DNA of 47,262 nucleotides, taken from Alkanindiges hydrocarboniclasticus (lineage in GTDB: Bacteria > Pseudomonadota > Gammaproteobacteria > Pseudomonadales > Moraxellaceae). Numbering within the stretch: the stretch's first letter is position 1; every line of letters starts with the position of its first letter. The notes below the pieces were generated by a model. That model saw only the letters and a list, made by a program, of their open reading frames with translations. It was not told the DNA's origin and made no database searches. This document shows positions 34,802-42,944 of the stretch, piece after piece. Position numbers and translations under genes: made by a program. Location: NCBI RefSeq assembly GCF_001982605.1, contig NZ_MLCN01000033.1, positions 1 to 47,262 on the forward strand, read 5' to 3'.

Positions 34802-35359
34802 CTAATCTGGAACCGGTAGCATCAACTGGTAAAACTCCAGATCCAGCCAGCGCTCAAACTTATAAGCAGCCTGATGAATGGTACCAGTGTACTGGAAGCC
34901 AAACTTCTGGTGTAATGCAATACTGGCGGCATTGCTGCTATCAATACCCGCCACCATGCTATGACACGGATGACGGCTGGCTTCCTCAATAATAGCCTGT
35001 AGCAGGATGTTGCCCAGTCCCTTGCCCTGCTGGTCTGGATGGAGGTAAATGGAATGCTCGACTGTATGCACAAAAGCTGCCTGTGGCCGAAACGATCCAT
35101 ACGATGCAAAGCCCAGCAACTGGTAAGTGTCATCGACCAGTCCCAGCACCGGAAAACCGGCTTTGACCTTGAAATCAAACCATAGCTTGATGTCATGCAG
35201 GGTACGCGGCTGATATTCATACAGCGACAGGGTATGCAAAATGGCATGGTTAAAAATAGCCAGAATTTGCGGGCCATGCTGCTCAAACTGGCAGCGAATT
35301 AACTGGATAGGTGAACTTTTAGAAATATTATTAGAAACAGACATCTTATATTTAGACAT
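34802..35359 (-). CDS. GNAT-family N-acetyltransferase (phosphinothricin acetyltransferase-like)
   Basis: Acetyl-CoA-dependent N-acetyltransferase. IFNHAILHTLSLYEYQPRT, then FPVLGLVDDTYQLLGFASYGSFRP, the acetyl-CoA loop LHPDQQGKGLGNILL (Q/RxxGxG/A, about residues 109-123) and NAASIALHQKFGFQYTG are typical of the Pat/Bar/YncA branch, which acetylates amino-acid-like amines. The acceptor is unknown. The longest frame begins at a GTG (35380) that would overlap the preceding gene; I prefer the ATG at 35359, eight bases after the stop of the alkyltransferase-like gene. Confidence 0.87.
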   Translation of the reverse strand: MSKYKMSVSNNISKSSPIQLIRCQFEQHGPQILAIFNHAILHTLSLYEYQPRTLHDIKLWFDFKVKAGFPVLGLVDDTYQLLGFASYGSFRPQAAFVHTVEHSIYLHPDQQGKGLGNILLQAIIEEASRHPCHSMVAGIDSSNAASIALHQKFGFQYTGTIHQAAYKFERWLDLEFYQLMLPVPD

Positions 35360-35367
35360 GAACTGGT

Positions 35368-35679
35368 TTAGGGCTGCCACTGATAAACTTTAAGATTAAC
35401 CCACTCGCCAATAAATACAACTCCTTCCTGCTCCAGTTTTATTTTCTGGATATTGTCTGCCTGTTCATCCAGTATTTGCAGGCTGAGTTTTCCTTGTGAA
35501 TTAATCACCCGATGCCATGGCAGATCGCTGTCTGCATCCAGCCGGTTTAAGGCATAGCCCACCAGCCGGGCATGGCGTGGAAAACCAGCCAATGCAGCAA
35601 TTTGCCCGTAAGTGGCCACCTTGCCATAGGGAATCAAGGCAACGACCTGAAAAATATCCTGATGGAGACTGGTTTGCAT
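35368..35679 (-). CDS. Alkyltransferase-like (ATL) protein
   Basis: A 103-residue protein of the O6-alkylguanine-DNA alkyltransferase fold. IPYGKVATYGQIAALAG and RLVGYALNRL contain the DNA-binding helix-turn-helix and arginine finger region. The active-site PCHR is replaced by PWHR (W55), the defining mark of ATL proteins, which bind O6-alkylguanine and flag it for nucleotide excision repair without repairing it. The frame extends to 35796, but the ATG at 35679 matches the family length. It lies two bases after the YdjM-like gene, so the genes are co-transcribed. Confidence 0.9.
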   Translation of the reverse strand: MQTSLHQDIFQVVALIPYGKVATYGQIAALAGFPRHARLVGYALNRLDADSDLPWHRVINSQGKLSLQILDEQADNIQKIKLEQEGVVFIGEWVNLKVYQWQP

Positions 35680-35681
35680 GC

Positions 35682-36191
35682 TTATTGGGCTGCTGGCGTT
35701 CGCCACCTGTGTTGAATTGCCATAATTGTCAGGCCAATAATAGCCAGCACCAGACAAAGTAAATGCAACTGTGCAATGGTCAGTACTCCCAGCCATGGAT
35801 TACCATATACCAAAGGCCGTAGCGGATTCATGTCACTGTGCATAACAGCATCAAGGGCAATATGGGAAAAGGTGCCAATATACGCACTTATCAACCCCAC
35901 TCGCCAAGTTATTGACCATTTATTATACCTGAAATAGCGCAAAACCCACTGGCTGACAGGCTTGCCAATAAATGCTGCCATCGTACCAATAACCAGCGCG
36001 CCACCCAAAGTATGGCTTACACCATGGAGCACTGGCCAGCCATAAATGATGCCCAGCAAGGGCTCAATATCCATAAGTATCTGTGAACCGGCAAAAATCA
36101 TTAAACTAAAATGCCTTTGGCCCATGGCTTTGACCGCCAGTCCTGCACCTAGATGAATGGGAGTAAATGGCATTTTAGGTGATGACTCCAT
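35682..36191 (-). CDS. YdjM-like membrane protein (putative metal-dependent hydrolase family)
   Basis: A 169-residue protein with four or five membrane segments. Conserved polar residues sit at membrane edges: FTPIHLGAGLAVKA (H near residue 13), LMDIEPLLG, VLHGVSHTLGG (near residue 55) and GTFSHIALDAVMHSDMNPL (near residue 106). This His/Asp pattern is that of the YdjM/DUF4184 group, often labelled membrane-bound metal-dependent hydrolase without biochemical proof. It is first of a likely three-gene operon with the ATL and GNAT genes. Confidence 0.75.
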   Translation of the reverse strand: MESSPKMPFTPIHLGAGLAVKAMGQRHFSLMIFAGSQILMDIEPLLGIIYGWPVLHGVSHTLGGALVIGTMAAFIGKPVSQWVLRYFRYNKWSITWRVGLISAYIGTFSHIALDAVMHSDMNPLRPLVYGNPWLGVLTIAQLHLLCLVLAIIGLTIMAIQHRWRTPAAQ

Positions 36192-36218
36192 GTTCAGAAT
36201 GATGATTAATTGATCTGA

Positions 36219-36536
36219 TTAATAAGGTGCATCAAGCTGAATCAGGGCTGCCATGACTTTTTTGTTATGCACATATTTTTTACGAAATACTTTTTCATCC
36301 TGATCCATGCTGCCGCAGCGTAATTTTTTCATTTCACGGTTAAGTTCGGCATCACGTTCGGAACGATCCCCATTGAACTCACCAGCAAAATGCCTGCACA
36401 TTTCATAGCGCTGAAGAAATTGCTGAGCTTCTTTAGGCAATGCATTTTTGCTTGTTGCAATAACCGGACTGGCAAAGGCTGGGATGACCATCGTGATTAA
36501 CAGCAAGCTGACAGACAATAAAATTTTCGGAGTCAT
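36219..36536 (-). CDS. Small exported protein with two cysteines
   Basis: 105 residues: signal peptide (MTPKILLSVSLLLITMVIPAFA, cleavage before SPVI) and a charged helical mature part. MCRHFAGEFNGDRSERDAELNREMKKLRC (residues 47-75) has two cysteines that could form a disulfide between helices, followed by a KKYVHNKKVMAALIQ helix. Small secreted proteins with this CxHFxGE...C pattern occur, I believe, across proteobacteria without a known role. It starts 28 bases upstream of the YdjM-like gene and may be co-transcribed with it. Confidence 0.72.
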   Translation of the reverse strand: MTPKILLSVSLLLITMVIPAFASPVIATSKNALPKEAQQFLQRYEMCRHFAGEFNGDRSERDAELNREMKKLRCGSMDQDEKVFRKKYVHNKKVMAALIQLDAPY

Positions 36537-36625
36537 TGTTTTAATTCACGTTGTTTTAATTTATGGCTTATTCACCAGCGCACTGCTGCCAATACGCTGA
36601 TGTTCATAATTTTTTAGGCAATACG

Positions 36626-37843
36626 TTAAAAGGAATCATCCGGCACACGTACCCAGCCTTCCATTAAAATGCGGGCGCTACGGCTCATAATGGCTTTAGT
36701 CACCGTCCACTCGCCGTTGACCTGCCTGGCCTCTGCGCCCACCCGCAAGGTGCCGGAAGGATGGCCAAATCGTACTGCTTGTCGACCCTCACCAGAATCA
36801 CTGGCACCGCCTGCCGCCAGATTGACCAGTGTGCCCGGAATAGCCGCTGCCGTACCAATCGCCACTGCTGCCGTGCCCATCATGGCATGGTGCAGCTTGC
36901 CCATGGACAGTGCACGCACCAGCAGGTCAACCTCATCGGCTTTAATGGTTTTACCACTAGAGGCTACATAATCCCTAGGCTTGGCCACAAAGGCAATTTT
37001 TGGGGTGTGCTGACGGGTGGCCGCCTCGGCAGGGTCTTTAATCAGGCCCATACGCAGTGCCCCGGCAATACGGATGGCCTCAAATTTTGCCAGCGCCGCA
37101 GGGTCGCTATTAATGGCTTCACGCAGTTCTGTGCCGGTATAGCCAATGTCTTCGGCATTCACAAACACAGTAGGAATACCCGCAGTAATCATGGTGGCTT
37201 TAAGCGTACCTATTCCCTCCACGCCTTCAACTTCAAGCTCATCCACCAGATTGCCTGTGGGGAACATGGAACCCTCTCCGTCATCAGATGGATTCATAAA
37301 TTCCAGCACAATTTCTGCGGCTGGAAAGGTCACGCCATCCAGTTCAAAATCACCAGTTTCCTGTACTTCGCCATTGGTTACGGGGACATGCGCAATAATG
37401 GTTTTGCCAATATTGGCCTGCCAGATGCGCACTTCACACATGCCGTTTTGTGGAATCCGGCTGGGATCTACCAGACCAGCATGCAGGGCAAATGCACCTG
37501 CACCCGTGGATAAATTACCGCAATTGCCGCTCCAGTCCACAAAAGCCTTGTCGATGGATACCTGACCATACAGGTAATCGACGTCATGCTCTGGCTGGCT
37601 GCTTTTGGACAAGATCACGCACTTGCTGGTGCTGGAGGTGGCACCGCCCATGCCGTCAATGTGCGCGCCATAGGCATCAGGGCTGCCAATTACACGCATA
37701 AACAACTGGTCACGCGCAGTACCGGGCACTTGCGCCGCTTCTGGCAGGTCTGTTAAGCGAAAAAACACCCCTTTACTGGTGCCACCACGCATATAGGTGG
37801 CCAGGATCTTAACTTGTGGAGCATTGCTTTGGGCGGCAGTCAT
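36626..37843 (-). CDS. prpF: 2-methylaconitate cis-trans isomerase PrpF
   Basis: Isomerises 2-methyl-trans-aconitate made by AcnD to the cis isomer in the 2-methylcitrate route of propionate breakdown. The N-terminus ATYMRGGTSKGVFFRL is the family signature. STSKCVIL (catalytic Lys) and WSGNCGNLSTGAGAFAL (catalytic Cys, about residue 107) are in place, and GKLHHAMMGTAAVAIGTAA lies near residue 316. Length 405 is normal. No prpB, prpC or acnD is next to it, which is unusual; the genes may be elsewhere on the chromosome. Confidence 0.93.
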   Translation of the reverse strand: MTAAQSNAPQVKILATYMRGGTSKGVFFRLTDLPEAAQVPGTARDQLFMRVIGSPDAYGAHIDGMGGATSSTSKCVILSKSSQPEHDVDYLYGQVSIDKAFVDWSGNCGNLSTGAGAFALHAGLVDPSRIPQNGMCEVRIWQANIGKTIIAHVPVTNGEVQETGDFELDGVTFPAAEIVLEFMNPSDDGEGSMFPTGNLVDELEVEGVEGIGTLKATMITAGIPTVFVNAEDIGYTGTELREAINSDPAALAKFEAIRIAGALRMGLIKDPAEAATRQHTPKIAFVAKPRDYVASSGKTIKADEVDLLVRALSMGKLHHAMMGTAAVAIGTAAAIPGTLVNLAAGGASDSGEGRQAVRFGHPSGTLRVGAEARQVNGEWTVTKAIMSRSARILMEGWVRVPDDSF

Positions 37844-37966
37844 TTCGGTTCCGGTGCATTGTTAAAATTTGGCCATATTATAACGGCATTGCATGAGGGG
37901 TTATAGGCATTTTCTCCCATGTATTTAGCATGAGGTACCAGTGTTTAAATCATGCCTTCACATCTA

Positions 37967-39103
37967 TTATTTTTTAACCTGTTTTTTTACAATCGCCACC
38001 CGTGTTGGCAAATCCCATGCGCCGCCCAGCTCAACCAGACGGCACATTCCCGTGGTGGATTCATCGGTTTGAATAAACTGCTGGCCGTTCCACACCCACT
38101 CCTCATGTGACCAGCAGTCACCCAAGCCACGGCCTTTTTGTGCACCGCTAATCACCCCATCGGCATAATCAGAGGCACCGGATGTCACCAGTTTGGGCTG
38201 ATATGGCTTTTGTGTATTGATCACCCAGTAGCCATAGCCTTCATTGTAGGCCCCACGCCAGCATAAATTACTGGCCAGTAGTTTATGGCTGCTTAGTGGC
38301 TGAATGTCCAATGCAGGTTCGTTATTTGCTGTGGTGTAAACGTCCTCGCCCCATATCACTGGACAATAATGGTCATCCGTTTTTGGGGTTTGAGCCAGAA
38401 TTTCCTGTTTAAGCTGAATCAGGTCAACAGATTTTGTCAGTCGCTTTAAAGCAGAACTTTCAACAGGTTTTACCCAGTTCACCACCGTCATGGGAAGCGC
38501 AGGCAATACGCTGGCTTCCGGTTTTTTGCCTTTTCGCAACAATGCGCTGGTGGTGTCAATCCTTCCCTGCACGTCATCCATTTTCAGGAATACTGCTGCT
38601 GCGCCTTGCCCGGACAGGTTCCATGTGTCCTGCCCTGACTTAAACTGAATTACGCTATGGCCTGCCAGTGCGGCAATCAATGCCTGAATTTGCAGCGCAG
38701 ATAAAGTGCCAGACAATCCACTGTCTAATCCAACCGTGCCATAGCTGGTGCTATTGATAAACAAGTGAACCGATTGAGGCGTCGGCTGGCCGTCCACATA
38801 ATCCGTGCTGCCGAGCTTAAGCTGTCCATCAACATTTTGGCCTGCCCCGGCTTTACGGGTGAATAAGACTGATACCGGAAAACTGTCACTATCATCGGCC
38901 TGATAGCCCGCCGCACGGCAGGTGCGTGTATTGTCGCAGGCCACTTCCCAGTCCTGATGAGAAAAATGAATGCCTTTCCCGCTATTTATGTTGGTGCCAG
39001 TTGCTGCATACGCCATGCCTGGCAGCAGTAATACAGCACAAACTGCGTGTTTAATGGCTGTTTTTCTATGCATGGCCTGACTTGTTTTTTTGCACGATTG
39101 CAT
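37967..39103 (-). CDS. DUF1176 domain exported protein
   Basis: A signal peptide (basic start, hydrophobic KHAVCAVLLLPGMAYA) and a body of about 340 residues. The DUF1176 pattern is visible: WEVACDNTRTCRAAGYQ near the mature N-terminus, paired Cys residues, LASNLCWRGAYNEGYGYWVIN in the C-terminal half and GRGLGDCWSHEEWVWNGQQF near the end. Family function unknown; it is periplasmic. ATG 39103 has GGTGAG upstream; 39151 and 39073 are in-frame alternatives. Confidence 0.85.
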   Translation of the reverse strand: MQSCKKTSQAMHRKTAIKHAVCAVLLLPGMAYAATGTNINSGKGIHFSHQDWEVACDNTRTCRAAGYQADDSDSFPVSVLFTRKAGAGQNVDGQLKLGSTDYVDGQPTPQSVHLFINSTSYGTVGLDSGLSGTLSALQIQALIAALAGHSVIQFKSGQDTWNLSGQGAAAVFLKMDDVQGRIDTTSALLRKGKKPEASVLPALPMTVVNWVKPVESSALKRLTKSVDLIQLKQEILAQTPKTDDHYCPVIWGEDVYTTANNEPALDIQPLSSHKLLASNLCWRGAYNEGYGYWVINTQKPYQPKLVTSGASDYADGVISGAQKGRGLGDCWSHEEWVWNGQQFIQTDESTTGMCRLVELGGAWDLPTRVAIVKKQVKK

Positions 39104-39219
39104 GGGGTGCTCACCGGTTTTTCGCTGGTTTTCTATGGCATTAGCATACAAGCAATGGGCTTTTGGGTTGGTATTTTTGTGTTGATTTAAAAATTAAAAC
39201 CCGAGTTTTTACTCTTGGC

Positions 39220-40104
39220 TCAGGAGCCAGCCACGTCATGCATAGGCGCAATTTGCAGCCGTTCCCAGGTTTGAATCAGCTGTTTTTTCGGCACACCCCA
39301 GCGATAGCCACCCAGTGCGCCGCTTTCCCGAATGACCCGATGGCAGGGAATCATCCATGCCACCGGATTGGCACCAATGGCATTTGCCACAGCGCGCGAC
39401 GATTTGGGATAGCCCAGCGTATTGGCCAGTTCGGAATAACTGACCAGACTACCGGCTGGAATTTTCAACAAGGCGCGCCATACCGCCACCTGAAAATTGG
39501 TGCCCGACACATGCAGGGAAAATGGCTTGTGCTGGCTTGAGGCGTGCAGGTTATTGTGCTGGGTATGAAACATGCGGCTAACCACAGGGGCTGTTAGGCC
39601 TTCATTGTGCTGCAAGGTACTCAATGGCCATGCCTGTTGCAGCGCAGCCAGTTCATGCGCCAGTGAACTAAAATCAATAAAGCTGGCGCGGCAAATACCC
39701 CGTGAAGTCATGGCCACAAATAATGGCCCAAACGGCGTAGCATGCACGCCATAATCAATCTGCAAATCCCGGCCCTTTTGCTTAAACTCACCCGGTGTAA
39801 CGGCTTCAAGCTGTACAAAATGATCATGCAGGCGAGAGCTGCCACTTAGGCCAATATCATGTGACACCTCCAGCAATGAGCGCGACTGCTGCAACAGCTG
39901 CTTGCCACGCTCAAGAGTTAACACCTGCAAAAAGCGCTTGGGTGTGGTGCCGGCCCATTGACAAAACAGGCGCTGAAAGTGAAACGGGCTTAAATGCACC
40001 TGCGCGGCCATGTCATCCAGACTGGGCTGCTCGCCCACATGCTCTACCAGATAGGCAATGGCTTTTTCAATGCGCTCATAATCAATACAGGCATAATCTG
40101 GCAT
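39220..40104 (-). CDS. Ada-like AraC regulator and methylated-DNA--cysteine methyltransferase fusion
   Basis: Two domains: an AraC-type DNA-binding domain (residues 1-105, with DDMAAQVHLSPFHFQRLFCQWAGTTPKRFL) and a C-terminal O6-methylguanine-DNA methyltransferase. The second has KIPAGSLVSYSELANTLG and the acceptor motif PCHRVI with C254. The N-terminal zinc/phosphotriester domain of full Ada is absent. It should repair O6-methylguanine and perhaps regulate its own or other alkylation genes. The ATL gene with PWHR lies 4 kb away. Confidence 0.92.
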   Translation of the reverse strand: MPDYACIDYERIEKAIAYLVEHVGEQPSLDDMAAQVHLSPFHFQRLFCQWAGTTPKRFLQVLTLERGKQLLQQSRSLLEVSHDIGLSGSSRLHDHFVQLEAVTPGEFKQKGRDLQIDYGVHATPFGPLFVAMTSRGICRASFIDFSSLAHELAALQQAWPLSTLQHNEGLTAPVVSRMFHTQHNNLHASSQHKPFSLHVSGTNFQVAVWRALLKIPAGSLVSYSELANTLGYPKSSRAVANAIGANPVAWMIPCHRVIRESGALGGYRWGVPKKQLIQTWERLQIAPMHDVAGS

Positions 40105-40182
40105 ATGGGCTTACTCTCAATTGGATGATCTAAGCGTTAGCAGCGTAAAAAACTATGTAAAAAACCATGTAAAAAACTACAG

Positions 40183-41022
40183 CTAAACATGATTAATCGA
40201 AATGCCGCCATCTACCAGCAGTGCCGTACCCGTGGTAAAGCTGGATAGATCAGAGGCTAAATATAACGCTGACTGGGCAATTTCTGCCGGGTTTGCCATA
40301 CGTTTTAAGGCATGCAGGCTGGCTACAAACTCAAGGGCATCAGGCGTACTGGCAAACTCACGACCCGTTGGTGTATCGGTGCCACCCGGCAACAGCGCAT
40401 TCACCCGGATTTTCTGTGCGCCGTATTCAGTGGCCAGTACTTTGGTCAGGCCAATCAAACCAGCCTTGCTGGCAGCATAGGCAGCTATGCCCGGCATTCC
40501 TGCCGTGTAACCAACAAAGGTTGAGGTAAAAATCAGCGAACCACCACCCGATGTTAACATGGCAGGCAACTGGTATTTTGCCGCCAGAAAAGCACTGGCT
40601 AAATTGGTTTGCATGACCTCATTCCATTGCTGTAGTGACATATCCGGCACTGGCCCCATTGCACCCAGTGTCGCAGCATTGTTAAAGGCAATGTCCAGCC
40701 GCCCAAACTCCCGGATGGCAACTTCAACCAGTTGCCGGGCAAATGGCTCATGGCCAACATCACCAGCCAGCGCAATGGCTTGGCCGCCCTGCGCCCGAAT
40801 TTCAGCCACCAGTTGATCCAGCTTGGCCTGTCGGCGGGCAGCCACGACCACTGCTGCACCTTGCTGGGCAAATAACCGGGCCGTGGCATAACCAATCCCG
40901 CTGCTGGCACCTGTAATAATGGCCACCTTATTTTTTAGTAACAGGCTATTGAATAAATGGTTATTGGGTAAAGCGCTAGTTAACGAAGACTGATCTGATG
41001 AAGCAGGGTTTGATGTTGTCAT
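40183..41022 (-). CDS. SDR-family oxidoreductase
   Basis: Classical short-chain dehydrogenase. The cofactor loop is AIITGASSGIGYATA (TGxxxGxG), then NNAAT. The catalytic Ser is in IFTSTFVG and the YxxxK pair is in YAASKAGLIGL. The position after the second strand (VVAARRQAKL) with arginines suggests NADP preference. The C-terminus TALLVDGGISINHV is standard. The substrate cannot be assigned. A polar N-terminal extension of about 30 residues precedes the fold. I use the ATG at 41022; 41049 is an alternative. Confidence 0.9.
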   Translation of the reverse strand: MTTSNPASSDQSSLTSALPNNHLFNSLLLKNKVAIITGASSGIGYATARLFAQQGAAVVVAARRQAKLDQLVAEIRAQGGQAIALAGDVGHEPFARQLVEVAIREFGRLDIAFNNAATLGAMGPVPDMSLQQWNEVMQTNLASAFLAAKYQLPAMLTSGGGSLIFTSTFVGYTAGMPGIAAYAASKAGLIGLTKVLATEYGAQKIRVNALLPGGTDTPTGREFASTPDALEFVASLHALKRMANPAEIAQSALYLASDLSSFTTGTALLVDGGISINHV

Positions 41023-41216
41023 GGCAAGGCTCTTTTTTAATAAGGTCATTAATGGGATCAGTTTTTTGCTCAGGTGCTGCCTGATCCATCACCATACTAG
41101 GCAAACCATGGCTGGCTGCCGACCCGAATCTTGCGGACTTATTAAAATCGCTTTTAGAATAACCCTGTTTAAAAAAATGGATTACCTAATACTGTTGAAT
41201 GCTGTTTTTATTAGCC

Positions 41217-41834
41217 TTAATGATCAGCCAAACACACCTCAATAACAATCTGCATGGCCTGCACCAGTGTCGCGCGTGACAGGCTGGGCACATTCAGGCC
41301 ATGGCCAATCACCTGTTCATGCAAATACGGCACATGAATAAAACCAGCCTTGATAGGCAACTGCTGGTGGGCAATGACTTCCATTACCCTATAAAAAAGC
41401 CGGTTACACAGGTACAAGCCGGCAGTGTCAGAAATCGCGGCCGGAATGCCAGCCTGCCGGAGTTGTTGCACCAGCCTGTAAATGGGCAAGCCCGAAAAAT
41501 AGCCCACTGGCCCCTGCGGGTTAATGGGTTCGCCCTGGGGCTGATGTCCGGTATTGTCCGGAATAATAAAGTCATCGACATTGATGGCCACCCGCTCTGG
41601 CGTAACCTGAAAACGCCCACCTGATTCGCCCAGCATCAGTATTACATCCGGCTTAAGTGCTGCCATGGCCTGTAGCATGATGTCAACGGCTTCAAAGCGC
41701 GACACTGGCAAAATCAATACCTCAAGCTGCACCTGCGCAAACGCCAGATCAGCCAGACTGTTAGCCACTTCCTGCGAGGCATTCATTACCTTGCCGCCAA
41801 ATGGCTCAAACGCAGTGAGCAGAAGTTTTTTCAT
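41217..41834 (-). CDS. pcp: Pyrrolidone-carboxylate peptidase
   Basis: Cysteine peptidase that removes N-terminal pyroglutamate. The catalytic triad aligns with the family positions: E80 in TPERVAIN, C143 in DTAGLYLCNRLFY and H167 in GFIHVPY. The N-terminus KLLLTAFEPFGGK is the Pcp signature. Length 205 is slightly shorter than the usual 210-215. A polar spacer separates it from the SDR gene on the same strand. Confidence 0.93.
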   Translation of the reverse strand: MKKLLLTAFEPFGGKVMNASQEVANSLADLAFAQVQLEVLILPVSRFEAVDIMLQAMAALKPDVILMLGESGGRFQVTPERVAINVDDFIIPDNTGHQPQGEPINPQGPVGYFSGLPIYRLVQQLRQAGIPAAISDTAGLYLCNRLFYRVMEVIAHQQLPIKAGFIHVPYLHEQVIGHGLNVPSLSRATLVQAMQIVIEVCLADH

Positions 41835-41987
41835 AGTCCATTACTAACTGGTCGCCGTGCTTAAGGATTTTTCAACCTAGCATAAAATAGCGTCTTTCCC
41901 TGTATCAGCCTGTATTGAATTTTCAATATAAAGCTGACCTATCCATGCATGCAGTCACCAAAGATGACCTTAACCAGCCAGCAACAG

Positions 41988-42020
41988 AAAGGGACTTACA
42001 CCAGCAGCGCAAGTCCCTTT
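41988..42020 (-). terminator. Hairpin after the RluF-like gene
   Basis: AAAGGGACTT pairs perfectly with AAGTCCCTTT around a 13-base loop, 24 bases after the stop at 42045 on the minus strand. The T-tract is short (TTTCTGTT), so termination may be partial. Confidence 0.6.
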
Positions 42021-42044
42021 GCGTATTTAGAAATAAGGCAGGGT

Positions 42045-42860
42045 TTAAAACTTCTCATACGGCATTAAATAACGCCACTCACCTATTGCCAGTTTGGACT
42101 TTGACAAACGCCCAATGCGTAAACGTCGCAACTCCAGCACTTGCAAGCCCACCGCCTGACACATGGTTTCAATCTGGTCAAGCTGCACATTTTTCATGGC
42201 AATGCGCAAATGGTCTTCATTTTGCCAACTGACCTTTGCGGCAGGCAGCAATTTGCCTTGCGCATAAAAACCCTGATTTAAGCGCTTTAAATCATCGTCT
42301 GACAGTGTGCCCTGCACCTTGACAATAAACTCCTGCTCCACCCGGCTGGCATCATCAATCAGCTTGCGCGCGATTGATTTGTCTTGTGTATACACCACCA
42401 GACCACTGGCAGCACTTTCCAGCGGCAGTGTCGGAATAAGCTTTTGAAAATGCGAGCGCAAGGGTCGAATATTGGAGCGGTCATCCTTGGCTTGGGTTTC
42501 TAGGGTAATGAGCTGCAAGGCATCATATTTCAGCAAATCCTGCTGCTCAGGACTCAGTCGAATGTGCATGCTTTTATGATTCAAGCCACGCGCGATTAAG
42601 TCCTGCGTTAAGCCAAAGTCATAGCCGGCAGGCTTGTTAAACAGAATGGTCACTGGTGCGAGCGGCTTTAAATTGGCTGACTCATGCAGCGTTACCTGCT
42701 GGCTGGTGATCATATAGTTAGGCTGTTCCACCACCACACCATCAACCATCACCCAGCCCCCGGCAATATAATGCTCGGCATCGCGGCGCGAACAGGCGCG
42801 TAATTCACTCACAGCTTTGGCAAGGCGTACGGGTTCAGTCTTTGGCGCAGTCATCATCAT
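42045..42860 (-). CDS. S4-domain RluF/RsuA-like pseudouridine synthase with Glu in place of the catalytic Asp
   Basis: The N-terminal S4 RNA-binding domain (VRLAKAVSELRACSRRDAEHYI) is followed by a pseudouridine-synthase fold with ILFNKPAGYDFG. The family motif GRLDxxxxGL aligns with TLPLESAASGL: the arginine becomes proline and the catalytic aspartate becomes glutamate (codon GAA at 42419-42417). The rest of the fold (FIVKVQG, LRIGRLSKSKLAIGEWR) is intact and no frameshift is visible. It may bind rRNA without modifying it or use Glu. The start is uncertain: three ATGs in tandem at 42860-42854, or an ATG at 42911. Confidence 0.8.
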   Translation of the reverse strand: MMMTAPKTEPVRLAKAVSELRACSRRDAEHYIAGGWVMVDGVVVEQPNYMITSQQVTLHESANLKPLAPVTILFNKPAGYDFGLTQDLIARGLNHKSMHIRLSPEQQDLLKYDALQLITLETQAKDDRSNIRPLRSHFQKLIPTLPLESAASGLVVYTQDKSIARKLIDDASRVEQEFIVKVQGTLSDDDLKRLNQGFYAQGKLLPAAKVSWQNEDHLRIAMKNVQLDQIETMCQAVGLQVLELRRLRIGRLSKSKLAIGEWRYLMPYEKF

Positions 42861-42944
42861 TACTTCATTTACATCATGTGCTGCATTATACGCGCAAAAC
42901 CACGGGTTCATGTGGCAATTGGTAGGACGATTAAAACGGTACTG

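Noticed and set aside
36761-37513. 250-codon plus-strand ORF
   Set aside because: Fully antisense to prpF; no recognisable domain and implausible composition.
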